Positions 34,329-42,968 of a stretch of 64,000 nucleotides of DNA are shown here, piece by piece. The stretch is taken from the NCBI GenBank assembly GCA_965225735.1, contig CBDDBN010000017.1, positions 119,610 to 183,609 on the forward strand, written 5' to 3'. The notes beneath the pieces were generated by a model that had not been told where the DNA came from, ran no database searches, and saw only the letters and a program-made list of their open reading frames with translations. The translations under genes were made by a program, and so were the position numbers. This stretch comes from Denitrobaculum sp965225735. GTDB taxonomy: Bacteria; Pseudomonadota; Alphaproteobacteria; Kiloniellales; Kiloniellaceae. Position 1 is the stretch's first letter; each line of letters opens with the position of its first letter.

Positions 34329-35495
34329 TCAGGAAAAGAGATACTTTTTCGTATCGGGATTCTCCCGCCGCCACATCACATTATCCAGGAAATAGTGATG
34401 TACGTTCACGAAGATCCAGCAGACGAAGAAGAAGACTGTGCCGCCGAAAATCTCCGGGTTCAGGTTGCTGTGTCCCGAGAAAACAAAGGGGATCAACCAG
34501 AAGGCAAGGAAGCCAAGACATACGCCGCTCGCCAGGAATAGCGTGAAGCGCAGGGTTGCGTTGCTCGGCGTCAGATGGCCTAGCCACTTCTTTTCCGGAA
34601 TGTCTCCGGCGTCGGGACGGTCCTGTTCCCGGTTCATCTGAAAACGCCAGACCACTAACAGGTATTGCAGGGAGTGAAAGGCCGGTACGACCAGAATGAA
34701 CAGAGGGTTAACTTTGACGAAAACCACCCAGAGATAAAGCGTCGTCAGGTAGGCCATGACGCCGTTGACCGCAATCTTGCCGCTGTGTGATCGCCAGGAT
34801 TTTGCTAGAGCAAAGATCGTCGCCAGACTGGTGGCGCAGGCAAAGGAAGCAGCGGCATAAAACGCCAGGTCCGGAATGTCGAAGGTGTAGTAGGCCACAC
34901 CCCAATAATCCTGGGCTGCAAACTCCCGATTGGCGATCATCCAACTGAGGATCCAGCAGGCGTAGCCATTGACCAACATACACTTTTTTGTGCCGTCAGA
35001 GAAAAATAGGCGCTTGAAGACAGAGTCCACAATCGCCATGCCATAGCCCTGCTTGATATAGTGCCAGCCGACCAGGAAGAGCATCAGGTTCATGCCGAGC
35101 CCCAGCATGATGATGTCGCCAAGACCTAAGCTGACAGCGAAGAACAGCAGCAAAAGCAGCGGTACCACGATACCCGCAAAGATGTAGCGCATCCGCAGGA
35201 CCGGGTCGGTCTGGCCGCTGAAGGCCTTACGTCTGAAGTCGCTGTAGAAAATCTGATAGGAATGAGCGAAGTGAGGATGGTTAATCAGGTTGGCCAGGGC
35301 CATCATGATCGCGGCGAGCGTTGGCTTAACCGGTTCGACAGGTAGCAGAAGCGCCATGAGCGGCAGGACAATAAGAGATGCGCCGCCCAGGCAGAGAAAA
35401 TCCACCACGGGTCCGATGAAATATTTGCGCTGATTCTGTTCCGCGGAGGCCTCTTTTGGGAGGCCAGCGAAGGCATTTTCCGCCGTAATGCTCAC
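34329..35495 (-). CDS. Polytopic histidine-rich membrane protein of unknown function
   Basis: The 388-residue protein appears to have about eight to ten transmembrane segments. Conserved-looking histidine motifs sit at membrane edges: NHPHFAHSYQIFY, VGWHYIKQGYG, VPAFHSLQYLLVVWR and, near the C-terminus, VNVHHYFLDNVMWR. Such clusters suggest metal binding or an integral-membrane oxidase/desaturase-like fold, but I recognise no named family. It lies between the two formate dehydrogenase subunit genes, 193 bp after fdsB and 244 bp before fdsA, on the same strand. A terminator-like hairpin after fdsB suggests it has its own promoter. Confidence 0.75.
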   Translation of the reverse strand: MSITAENAFAGLPKEASAEQNQRKYFIGPVVDFLCLGGASLIVLPLMALLLPVEPVKPTLAAIMMALANLINHPHFAHSYQIFYSDFRRKAFSGQTDPVLRMRYIFAGIVVPLLLLLFFAVSLGLGDIIMLGLGMNLMLFLVGWHYIKQGYGMAIVDSVFKRLFFSDGTKKCMLVNGYACWILSWMIANREFAAQDYWGVAYYTFDIPDLAFYAAASFACATSLATIFALAKSWRSHSGKIAVNGVMAYLTTLYLWVVFVKVNPLFILVVPAFHSLQYLLVVWRFQMNREQDRPDAGDIPEKKWLGHLTPSNATLRFTLFLASGVCLGFLAFWLIPFVFSGHSNLNPEIFGGTVFFFVCWIFVNVHHYFLDNVMWRRENPDTKKYLFS

Positions 35496-35648
35496 AGCGT
35501 CTTCTCCGGTCTGCAGAAAAACCGGTCACAACGCTATGGGGTAAGGCATAACGAAACGTAAACTTTTGGCCGTTCCAGTGCGCTTTCGGCGTACTTAGAT
35601 GGTTTTACGCGATTTCTCGCGGATATATTTGATTTTACGCGAAATTTC

Positions 35649-35678
35649 CCGGTCCCTGGATCAATGCCCAGGGACCGG
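35649..35678 (-). terminator. Terminator-like stem-loop after the gamma-beta subunit gene
   Basis: CCGGTCCCTGG and CCAGGGACCGG form an 11-bp perfect stem with an 8-base loop. On the minus strand it is followed by GAAATTT rather than a pure T run. It sits 10 bp past the fdsB stop. Confidence 0.6.
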
Positions 35679-35688
35679 AAACCCCAAC

Positions 35689-37401
35689 TCAGAGGTCTTC
35701 CGGGAAGTGCTTCATCACGGTCAGCAGCGGGTTGGGCGCTGCTTGTCCCAGGCCGCAGATCGAGGCATCGCGCATAACGACCGAGAGATCTTCCAGCAGA
35801 TCTTTATCCCACTGAGGCTCGGACATCAGTTTGACGGCCTTTTCCGTGCCGTTACGGCAGGGGGTGCACTGGCCGCAGCTCTCGTCCTCGAAGAACTTCA
35901 TCAGGTTTAAGGCCACATCCTTCATATTGTCCTGGTCGGAGAGGATGACGACGGCGGCGGAACCGATGAAGCAGCCGTGCTCCTCCAGCGTCCCAAAGTC
36001 GAGCGGGATGTCGCCCATGGAGGCAGGCAGAACGCCGCCCGAGGCACCGCCAGGCAGGTAACCCTTGAAGCTATGGCCCTCGGCCATGCCGTCGCAATAC
36101 TCCTCGATCAGTTCTTTTACCGTGATTCCGGCCGGTGCCAGCTTGACGCCCGGGGACTTCACCCGGCCAGAAACGGAGAAGGAGCGCAGGCCCTTACGAC
36201 CGTTGCGGCCTTCGGAGGAGAACCACTCCGGCCCACGCTCGACCAGGTCTCGGACCCAGTAGACCGTCTCGACGTTGTGGGTCAGGGTCGGCAGGCCGAA
36301 CAGGCCTTTCTCGGACGGGAAGGGCGGTTTGTGGCGCGGCAGACCGCGTTTGCCCTCAATGGACTCGATCATCGCCGACTCTTCACCGCAGATGTAGGCG
36401 CCGGCGCCGCGGCGGATTTCGATCCGTCGGCCGCTGGTCAGGCCCGCGGTTTCCAGCTTGGAGATTTCGCGGCGCAGGATCTCGATGACGGCTGGATATT
36501 CGTCGCGGATGTAGACGTAAATCGTTTCGACTTCTGCCACCCAGGCCGCGACCAGCATGCCTTCCAGGAAGCGATGCGGGTCGCTTTCAAGATAGTAGCG
36601 GTCCTTGAAGGTGCCGGGCTCGCCCTCGTCACCATTGATGGCGAAAAGCCGGGGTTTGGGCTGCTGCCGGACGATCTTCCACTTCAGACCGGAGGGGAAG
36701 CCGGCGCCGCCGAGACCGCGCAGGCCGGAATCTTCCATAACCTTGATGAGTTCATCCGGGGTTTTCTGACCGGCGAGGCAGTCGCGCAACAGGCTATAGC
36801 CGCCGTCCTGCTGGTAGGTGTCGAAGTCCTTGTAGGCAGGGATTTCCGGATGAACATGCTTGCTTTCCACCGCGCCCGTGATGTTTTCCACTGTGGCGTG
36901 GTCCACGTGATAGTGCCCAACTTCCGCCACGGGTGCGCAGTCGCAACGACCCATGCAGGGTGCGCGCACCACCCGGACCGAGGCTCCAGAGTTAGCCTTC
37001 AGGCCCTCGAGCAGGGCCTGAGCGCCCTTAATTTCACAGGTCAGGCTATCGCAGACCCGCACGGTGATCTCGTGATCGAGCTTTTCACCGTCCTGAACGA
37101 TATCGAAGTGAGCGTAGAAGGACGCGACTTCGTAGACCTCGGACATGGGCAATTTCATGATGTCGGCCAGAGCCTGCAGGTGGCCGGCTTTCAAGCTGCC
37201 AAAACGGTCCTGAATCAGATGCAGATGTTCGATCAGCAGGTCCCGCTGGGTCGAGCGATCGTCGAGCAGTTCGATAATCTCCTCCAGATCCTTGGGATCC
37301 AGCTGGCGGCCTTTGTTGTAAGCAGGCGCCTTGCGCCGGCCGGAACCCGGATGAATCTTCGGGCGGGCGCCATTCCCGCTGCTTTCCACGCTCTGCACCA
37401 T
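35689..37401 (-). CDS. fdsB: NAD-dependent formate dehydrogenase, fused gamma-beta subunit
   Basis: The protein joins a NuoE-like 2Fe-2S domain (residues ~30-165, with VCDSLTC and APCMGRCDCAP) to a NuoF-like domain. The NuoF part has GLRGLGGAGFPSG and INGDEGEPGTFKDR for FMN/NAD(H) and the 4Fe-4S ligands in CGQCTPCRNG with a later ICGLG. It passes electrons from the alpha subunit to NAD+. In Rhodobacter and Cupriavidus these are separate FdsG and FdsB; the fusion resembles the ~572-residue FDH1 beta subunit of M. extorquens. I choose ATG 37401, following a GAGG/AAGGA-type site, giving 570 residues; an upstream start at 37437 is possible. Confidence 0.94.
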   Translation of the reverse strand: MVQSVESSGNGARPKIHPGSGRRKAPAYNKGRQLDPKDLEEIIELLDDRSTQRDLLIEHLHLIQDRFGSLKAGHLQALADIMKLPMSEVYEVASFYAHFDIVQDGEKLDHEITVRVCDSLTCEIKGAQALLEGLKANSGASVRVVRAPCMGRCDCAPVAEVGHYHVDHATVENITGAVESKHVHPEIPAYKDFDTYQQDGGYSLLRDCLAGQKTPDELIKVMEDSGLRGLGGAGFPSGLKWKIVRQQPKPRLFAINGDEGEPGTFKDRYYLESDPHRFLEGMLVAAWVAEVETIYVYIRDEYPAVIEILRREISKLETAGLTSGRRIEIRRGAGAYICGEESAMIESIEGKRGLPRHKPPFPSEKGLFGLPTLTHNVETVYWVRDLVERGPEWFSSEGRNGRKGLRSFSVSGRVKSPGVKLAPAGITVKELIEEYCDGMAEGHSFKGYLPGGASGGVLPASMGDIPLDFGTLEEHGCFIGSAAVVILSDQDNMKDVALNLMKFFEDESCGQCTPCRNGTEKAVKLMSEPQWDKDLLEDLSVVMRDASICGLGQAAPNPLLTVMKHFPEDL

Positions 37402-37510
37402 GTCCTTACACCTCACTCCACCAGCCTGCGAGATCACAGCTCAAGCAGGCGCCACTTTCCCATGCCGGGAACCACCTGCGGCGATATTGCAGAGAATTGG
37501 AAAAAATAAG

Positions 37511-37551
37511 CAAATCGCTATTTCGAATGAGGTAATAGGGGATGCTGATTA
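37511..37551 (-). promoter_or_regulatory. 41-bp control element upstream of fdsB (copy 2)
   Basis: Second copy of the element described at 34150-34190, 33 of 41 positions identical. Beyond the shared 41 bp, a further A/T-rich similarity continues towards the gene. The nearest edge is 109 bp from the preferred ATG (73 bp from the longer start). Confidence 0.65.
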
Positions 37552-37616
37552 AGGTCTCAGAGGCTTATGTCGAGGCCAGTCTTTAACACCTGAAAGCCCG
37601 CACCCCACTTGCTTTC

Positions 37617-38240
37617 TCAAAGACCCTGCGACGTTAGAAACTGGCTGATTTTAGTGAAACCGGGCGTTCTCATTAGAGAGATCGACTGCCAGCCGAAAAC
37701 CTTACAAAAGTACTGCTCATACGTTGTTACAAGGTGCGTGAAGAAATCCTTGAGGTCACTCTCCTTACCCTCGAAATAGGCTTGGTTCGGATCGAATGCT
37801 TGCCAGCTCTTATTCTTGTCCATCATGACGCCAATACTGTGGGCGCTTTCGTCTTCGAAATGGATCGCGATAAAATGGACGATGCCAGGCCTGCTTCTTA
37901 TGCAGCTAAGAACGCCTTCAACACCCGCGTTCGCATAGTCGCATCTTGTAATGAAGCCTGTGTAGGCTGAGACTCTGGTCAGAGCGTCGGTTTCCCTTGC
38001 GGACCCATTCTTCTTAACATCGCTGTCGAATTCGGAAGTCTTCCGATCCTGGACCAGCTTTGAATAGTAGATGCTGTCCTCCATGGCGGATTTTGTGACC
38101 GGTTTGTCCTCATAGCAAAGTTGAGCGAAACGTACGACAAGCCCTGAGCAAACACCCTTTTTCGCAATCTCCTCGTTGTAGTGCTCGCCAAGAACCTGTT
38201 CCTGCTGAAATCCGAATACGGCGTATTGCTCTAAACCCAT
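37617..38240 (-). CDS. Predicted YopT/AvrPphB-like cysteine protease (peptidase family C58)
   Basis: A 207-residue protein that I match to family C58 by its catalytic triad: Cys31 in KGVCSGLVVRF, His134 in AHSIGVMM and Asp150 in AFDPNQAYFEG. The Cys-His and His-Asp spacings (103 and 16) are close to those recalled for AvrPphB and YopT, and the FDPN motif is typical. C58 proteases cleave host or target proteins and are known as type III effectors or parts of toxins. The ATG follows GGGAGG by 6 bp, a strong site. No signal peptide is visible; the protein begins Met-Gly. Base composition is lower in GC than the neighbours. Function and secretion are inferred. Confidence 0.65.
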   Translation of the reverse strand: MGLEQYAVFGFQQEQVLGEHYNEEIAKKGVCSGLVVRFAQLCYEDKPVTKSAMEDSIYYSKLVQDRKTSEFDSDVKKNGSARETDALTRVSAYTGFITRCDYANAGVEGVLSCIRSRPGIVHFIAIHFEDESAHSIGVMMDKNKSWQAFDPNQAYFEGKESDLKDFFTHLVTTYEQYFCKVFGWQSISLMRTPGFTKISQFLTSQGL

Positions 38241-38530
38241 TGCAACCTCCCGTTTTGGCAGTTGAGCTACAGCGGTCCGTCAGCGAATTTGCGGTACTCA
38301 GACCGATCACGCTGCAGCCTTCGGATTCAGATGTTGGAGAGCATGGGTGGGATTTTGATTGGCGAAACCTGTATGTAGGCTTATGCAAAAATGTTGGAAG
38401 AGCCGGACTGACTTGCTGAAAATCATTACTAGAGGTTGCCCGCTACATAGTCGGCTTCGTCGGACATACCCGTTCGAGCACATTTATTGTGGTAGCCGGA
38501 TGTGCGACTTAAGCTTGCTTTGTGTTTGAG

Positions 38531-40114
38531 ATGAAAACCAATGATGTGAGTGAAATGCCAAGAAGGTTTCTTGTCGGATTTTTTGCTATGGCTTTTGTTT
38601 TGTACGTCTCTCTGGCGTCAGAGCCGCGTGCTGCGCTTCTCGGTCATGAGTTTCTATTCCCGCAACAAAACCCTGTTAGAGAGGTGCGTGTTTCCGGTTG
38701 TGATGCGCTCGAGATCTCTTTGATCACATGCGACCAGTCCACGTTGATCATATCTGTTGCCGTTGCTCAAGAAACCAACTTTCAGGCCCGGGCCAGAGCT
38801 AGGTTTGACGAGGTGAGTGCGTCGATCGAGCAGGCCGAGAGGGCGCTCGCGGATGCGGACTACAAGCAGGCCTTGGACTACCTTTCAGAGGGGATGAAAC
38901 ATCTGCCTATCGGGCATTACAGCATTACGACCGATTTTGTTAGACAGGCGCGGGAGGCTCGTGGAAACGCGAGTCCAGATTCCGAGCTTTTGAAGAGTTT
39001 GGAGAGGGCATTAGAAGCAAAGGACGCCGACGCGCCGAAAGGAGCAACTGCGTTGGCAGCCAGCCTTACTTCCTTTGCCCGGCTTTACGCGGCGACTGGC
39101 CGCTATGAAGAGGCGGAAGTTATACTGACGTGGGTCCTGGACCTCAGGGAGGAAGCTCTTGGTCTTGAACACTTGGACGTCGCTGAAACGCTGGTTGAAC
39201 TCGTTGAGCTGCTAAGTCTCCAGGGGCGCCATAAGGAAGCGCGACCAATGAATCACCGAGCGATCGGGATTGTTTATAATTCGCTTGGACCGGAACACAT
39301 TTTCTATGCAAGAGCCGTAACTGCAATCGCGAAGATATTCGGGGCTATAGGTCTGACGAATGCAGCCGAGCACTTTTATAAAATTGTGCTTGAAATCAAA
39401 GAAGACAAACTTGGGCAAAACCACCCGGATGTAGCTGAGATCCTCGTCGGCTTGGCCGAAGCGCGGTCTCGGTCAGATATCTACGAGTCTGAAGAACTTT
39501 ATCAGCGGGCGATGGCGATTGAAGCTAGTCACTTCGGCCCAAATCATCCAGTTATGGGAAAAAGGCTACATGATCTGGCTTCCTTGTTTCTTAAAAACCA
39601 TAGGAGAAAAGAATCCAAAGCTCTCTTCGCTCGCGCACTCGATATACGCCGGGCTGCACTCGGGTTGGATCATCCGGATGTCGTAGAGACTATCCGAGGC
39701 CAGGCGAAGGCCTATCAGATTTTGGGTCTGATTGATGAGTCAGTTTCTCTCTTTGAAGAGGCCGTGGAGATTGAAAAGAGGTTGTTTGGCGCAAACCATC
39801 CGAACATAGCAAATGCGTTAGGTGAACTGGCCTTTTTCTTCAGTGGAGTAGGAAGAAAGGACGAAGCAGAACGAAGTCATAAGCAGGCACTTCAGGTCGC
39901 AAAATCGATTTATGGAACTGACGACCCCCAATTGGCTCGGTATTTCAACAACTTTGCGTTTTTTTACTGGTACGAAAAGCGGTTTGAAGAGGCTATCGTT
40001 TTGTTCGAACGCGCGAAGACAGTTATTCGAGCGGCCCACGGAGAAGGGCACGAAGATTACTTAAAGTATCAAGGATACATCGAATCTGTTCGTGGGGAGA
40101 TGGCTGAACAGTGA
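38531..40114 (+). CDS. Secreted/membrane-anchored kinesin-light-chain-type TPR protein
   Basis: After a hydrophobic N-terminal segment (RFLVGFFAMAFVLYVSLA), a spacer with two cysteines leads to an array of about eight 42-residue TPR_12-type repeats. The repeats carry the signature LGxxHPDVAxxLxxLA (for example LGQNHPDVAEILVGLA and LGLDHPDVVETI). These repeats bind peptides or proteins. I prefer ATG 38531; a GTG 9 bp earlier is possible and neither has a clear ribosome site. The gene is AT-richer than the window average and is divergent from the C58-like protease across 290 bp, suggesting both arrived together. No enzymatic domain is visible. Confidence 0.8.
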   Translation: MKTNDVSEMPRRFLVGFFAMAFVLYVSLASEPRAALLGHEFLFPQQNPVREVRVSGCDALEISLITCDQSTLIISVAVAQETNFQARARARFDEVSASIEQAERALADADYKQALDYLSEGMKHLPIGHYSITTDFVRQAREARGNASPDSELLKSLERALEAKDADAPKGATALAASLTSFARLYAATGRYEEAEVILTWVLDLREEALGLEHLDVAETLVELVELLSLQGRHKEARPMNHRAIGIVYNSLGPEHIFYARAVTAIAKIFGAIGLTNAAEHFYKIVLEIKEDKLGQNHPDVAEILVGLAEARSRSDIYESEELYQRAMAIEASHFGPNHPVMGKRLHDLASLFLKNHRRKESKALFARALDIRRAALGLDHPDVVETIRGQAKAYQILGLIDESVSLFEEAVEIEKRLFGANHPNIANALGELAFFFSGVGRKDEAERSHKQALQVAKSIYGTDDPQLARYFNNFAFFYWYEKRFEEAIVLFERAKTVIRAAHGEGHEDYLKYQGYIESVRGEMAEQ

Positions 40115-40169
40115 TAACTGCGTTGATCGCATCAAGGCTCGATTTGAGTTTGATTTAGGAATTTTACAG

Positions 40170-40721
40170 CTAGGGATGCATGACTCTTTGCGCCAGTTCA
40201 ATCGCCCGATCCCAGCCAATTCCCATAATGACGTCTTGATAGAGCGGGTGATCGCTTTCCTGGGGAAAGACCAGGGGGCGGGTGCCTTGGACCTGCCATT
40301 CTACATTGCAGGCCAGATGCTCGACCGGCTCGCCAGGATCGTTCCGGCGATAACCGGGCATGGTGACGGCTAGCCACCCGAAGCTGCCGTCGCCGCTCTG
40401 ATCGTCCTGGAAGGTGGCAAGATAACGCTTGAAACTTTCTTCGCTCTGGCTGACCCAAACGCCCCAGCAAAAAGGGTCCTCCGCGTCCAGGATCGGGATC
40501 TCCAGGGTGGCGCGAATGAAAAAGCTCTCACTGTCGATGACGCAGGTATCGTCTGTCAGCCGCGCCCGGCTGGCACGCTCTTCGGCGGTCAACTCATAGT
40601 AATTGAAGGGAGCTTCGTTGGCGAAAGAGGGGCTGCCGCGATGGATGTTTCCACAGCGTTCGCAGCGGAACTCGAAGGATTTAATGGGGTTGGCGCTCAG
40701 TCCAAACCAGTTCAGGGCCAT
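40170..40721 (-). CDS. DUF2199 domain-containing protein
   Basis: A 183-residue protein with the DUF2199 pattern: an N-terminal zinc-finger-like FRCERCGNIH, then PSFANEAPFNYYEL, TDDTCVIDSESFFIRATLEIPI and FCWGVWVSQSEESF. Function of the family is unknown; members are cytosolic and occur singly. The gene lies 55 bp from the TPR gene's end, convergent. Confidence 0.88.
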   Translation of the reverse strand: MALNWFGLSANPIKSFEFRCERCGNIHRGSPSFANEAPFNYYELTAEERASRARLTDDTCVIDSESFFIRATLEIPILDAEDPFCWGVWVSQSEESFKRYLATFQDDQSGDGSFGWLAVTMPGYRRNDPGEPVEHLACNVEWQVQGTRPLVFPQESDHPLYQDVIMGIGWDRAIELAQRVMHP

Positions 40722-40932
40722 CTTAGCTTTCCGGCACGGCGAGATTGCATGGAAGAGGATGCAGGGTAATAGATTAGGTTTCGTTAAGGCTGCGCTGCCC
40801 GTGTTTCATTTGTGATCATGTACGTCTATTGGCAGGCCTTGCCGGATACCCTCGGCAGGACGCTTGTTTGCCCCCACTGCATCACAAAGAGGGCACAGGC
40901 AATTTTCCCCTTTGTCCCTATATTCCGATCGC

Positions 40933-41976
40933 ATGTTCAACTGGGTTCGGTTTTTCGGCTTTGCGCTGAGCTTCTGCCTCTTTTACGCGCTATCCCTGGC
41001 ATCGGATGCCTGGGCTCAAGGGACTGATACCGATGCGCCCTTGGATCCGGGACTCTTCGCAGCTTTGGAGAGAGCTGCGAAAGAGACTGAGCCTGAGTCG
41101 TTTGAAGAACGCATCCGTGATGCGCTGGCGTCCCATCCACAACAAAAGCAGGCCATTCTGCGTCGCGCGATGACATTGCGGCCTGATTGGGCGATGGCGC
41201 TGATTGCGGAGTCTCTCGCGCGCGAACCGGAAGCGGCGGATCGCCCGATCACCAGTCTCGCGGCGGCTGGATCCATTCCGACCGGAACAGCACCGGCGGC
41301 AAAGGAACCGCTGCGGGCCAGATCCAAGCCAAAGCCGGCCCTTACGGGCAGCATCGATTTCGGCGGTATTCTGCGCACCGGCAATACCGAAAATGGTGGA
41401 GTGAAAGGGCAGCTCAAACTGACTTACAAAAACGACCGCTGGCAACACAAGGGCACGGCGGAGGCGAGCTACCTGAAAAGCCGGACCGACACCCTCGAGC
41501 AGAAGTTCGAGTTGGAATACGAGAGTAACTACGACATCCGGGACAATCTCTTCGCCTTCGGCCTGGCGAATTACACGGATGACCGTTTCAGCGGTTTCGA
41601 TTATGAGCTTTTGACGGCCGCCGGCCTGGGTGTCCGCCTCTTCGATGAAGGGCCGGTTAAGTGGGAGGTCACGGCGGGCCCGAGTCTGCGCTATGCCGAG
41701 CTGGCCGACAGCGATGAGCGTGAAACCTCACCGGGCGCGCGCCTGACCAACGACATCACCTGGCAGATTTCAGACAACGCCTTCCTCGGCAATGAAACCG
41801 AGGTGCTCTGGGACAGAGAGCGGGTCACGGTCGACAATGATACCAGCCTGAAAATGCGCATCGTCGAACAGCTCTCCGGCAAGATCTCCTTCAACACCCG
41901 TTACCGCAGTAATGTCCCCGACGACACGGAAAACACCGACACCACGACCAGGGCTTCGATCGTCTACGATTTTTGA
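40933..41976 (+). CDS. DUF481 outer-membrane beta-barrel protein (YdiY-like)
   Basis: ATG 40933 gives a signal peptide (MFNWVRFFGFALSFCLFYAL...AWAQG), then a helical/disordered ~110-residue region. A DUF481 barrel follows, opening GSIDFGGILRTGNTENGGV and ending in the outer-membrane C-terminal signature SIVYDF with terminal Phe. YdiY-type proteins are predicted salt- or acid-induced porin-like barrels of unknown cargo. Total length is 347 residues. The frame is open further upstream from 40864, but that part lacks a signal-peptide start. Confidence 0.85.
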   Translation: MFNWVRFFGFALSFCLFYALSLASDAWAQGTDTDAPLDPGLFAALERAAKETEPESFEERIRDALASHPQQKQAILRRAMTLRPDWAMALIAESLAREPEAADRPITSLAAAGSIPTGTAPAAKEPLRARSKPKPALTGSIDFGGILRTGNTENGGVKGQLKLTYKNDRWQHKGTAEASYLKSRTDTLEQKFELEYESNYDIRDNLFAFGLANYTDDRFSGFDYELLTAAGLGVRLFDEGPVKWEVTAGPSLRYAELADSDERETSPGARLTNDITWQISDNAFLGNETEVLWDRERVTVDNDTSLKMRIVEQLSGKISFNTRYRSNVPDDTENTDTTTRASIVYDF

Positions 41977-41995
41977 TGGATCCGCCTTTTTGTCG

Positions 41996-42763
41996 TCACT
42001 CCACCCTCGACAGACGCGCAATCAGGTTGCCGTCCGCTGACATGAGCAAGAGGCTTTGTCCCTCGAAGGTGAAGCGGCTGGCCTGGCCTAGCGCGGCGAG
42101 GAAGATGGCTTCCTGATTGTCGATCATCTCGCCGCAGGCCTTGCGGGTTGCACCGAGCGGGCCGATTTCAATCTCACCCTGATCACCGCTGGGCGGCTCG
42201 ATCTTCACAGGACCGAAGAAGCGGTTACATCCGCCGTCGCCACTGATCTGGGAATCGCTTTCGAAGCTCAGGCTGAGTCTTGTCTCTTGAAGCGGTTTCT
42301 TGCCCATGACGGATGTGACGGACCAGTCACCCAGCGGAGAGTTGGCTTCCAGCGCTTCGGGCAAAAGAGCTTCCAGCCGTTCGAGACGCGCACGGGTGAG
42401 ATCGACCCAGCAGCCAAGGTAGAAGTCTCCAGAACCGGTGCCCGAGCCGGCTTGAAGTTCCCGCAGATGGCACTCCAGGTCGCGATAAAGCTCGAAGGCT
42501 TTTTGACTGCGCTCGATGGTTCGGGTCGCCTGACGCTGCCCCACGACGTCGTCAACCTCTGCCTGGGCGTTCTTCGCCCTGATGTAGGTTTCAGCGAGCT
42601 CATCGTCGAGCGTGTCTTTGAGGGTCCGAAGGCAATCGCCCAACTCGAGACGGCTGTCGGAGGTGGCCCAGCAGTCTTCCAGTGCATCTGCCTTGGCAGT
42701 GGGACTGGCGGCAGAGATCTGAATAGCGGCAACTGAAACGGCAAAAAACAGGATCGGTCTCAT
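41996..42763 (-). CDS. LprI-like plus META (HslJ) domain lipoprotein-type secreted protein
   Basis: ATG 42763, preceded by GAGG, opens a Sec signal peptide (MRPILFFAVSVAAIQISAAS). Residues ~25-130 have four cysteines and the helical pattern of LprI/DUF1311 lysozyme-inhibitor-like proteins (CWATSDSRLELGDCLRTLK). The C-terminal ~110 residues match the META/HslJ domain (GDWSVTSVMG, SGDGGCNRFFGP, ATRKACGEMIDNQEAIF). Each domain occurs alone in envelope-stress proteins; the combination suggests a periplasmic stress or inhibitor role. It converges on the DUF481 gene with 19 bp between. Confidence 0.82.
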   Translation of the reverse strand: MRPILFFAVSVAAIQISAASPTAKADALEDCWATSDSRLELGDCLRTLKDTLDDELAETYIRAKNAQAEVDDVVGQRQATRTIERSQKAFELYRDLECHLRELQAGSGTGSGDFYLGCWVDLTRARLERLEALLPEALEANSPLGDWSVTSVMGKKPLQETRLSLSFESDSQISGDGGCNRFFGPVKIEPPSGDQGEIEIGPLGATRKACGEMIDNQEAIFLAALGQASRFTFEGQSLLLMSADGNLIARLSRVE

Positions 42764-42968
42764 TTCATACCTCGCGTGCGGGCAAAGGTTGTTGGCGCGC
42801 CGAACCACACCTCACATGGTGTGCAGCCGCCGGAAGATCCAGCCCAATTTAGGCGAGAGACCGGCTTGGAGAACTGAGCGAGATCAATGCGCTGGGTGAC
42901 AGCCTGACCAAAATCTAAAAAGGAAACCGGGGCTGTCTACGCTCCACAACGCTAACTGGAAAGGCTCT

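Noticed and set aside
35977..37509. Plus-strand ORF of 510 codons opposite fdsB
   Set aside because: Antisense to the gamma-beta subunit; composition is Gln/Arg/His-rich without motifs.
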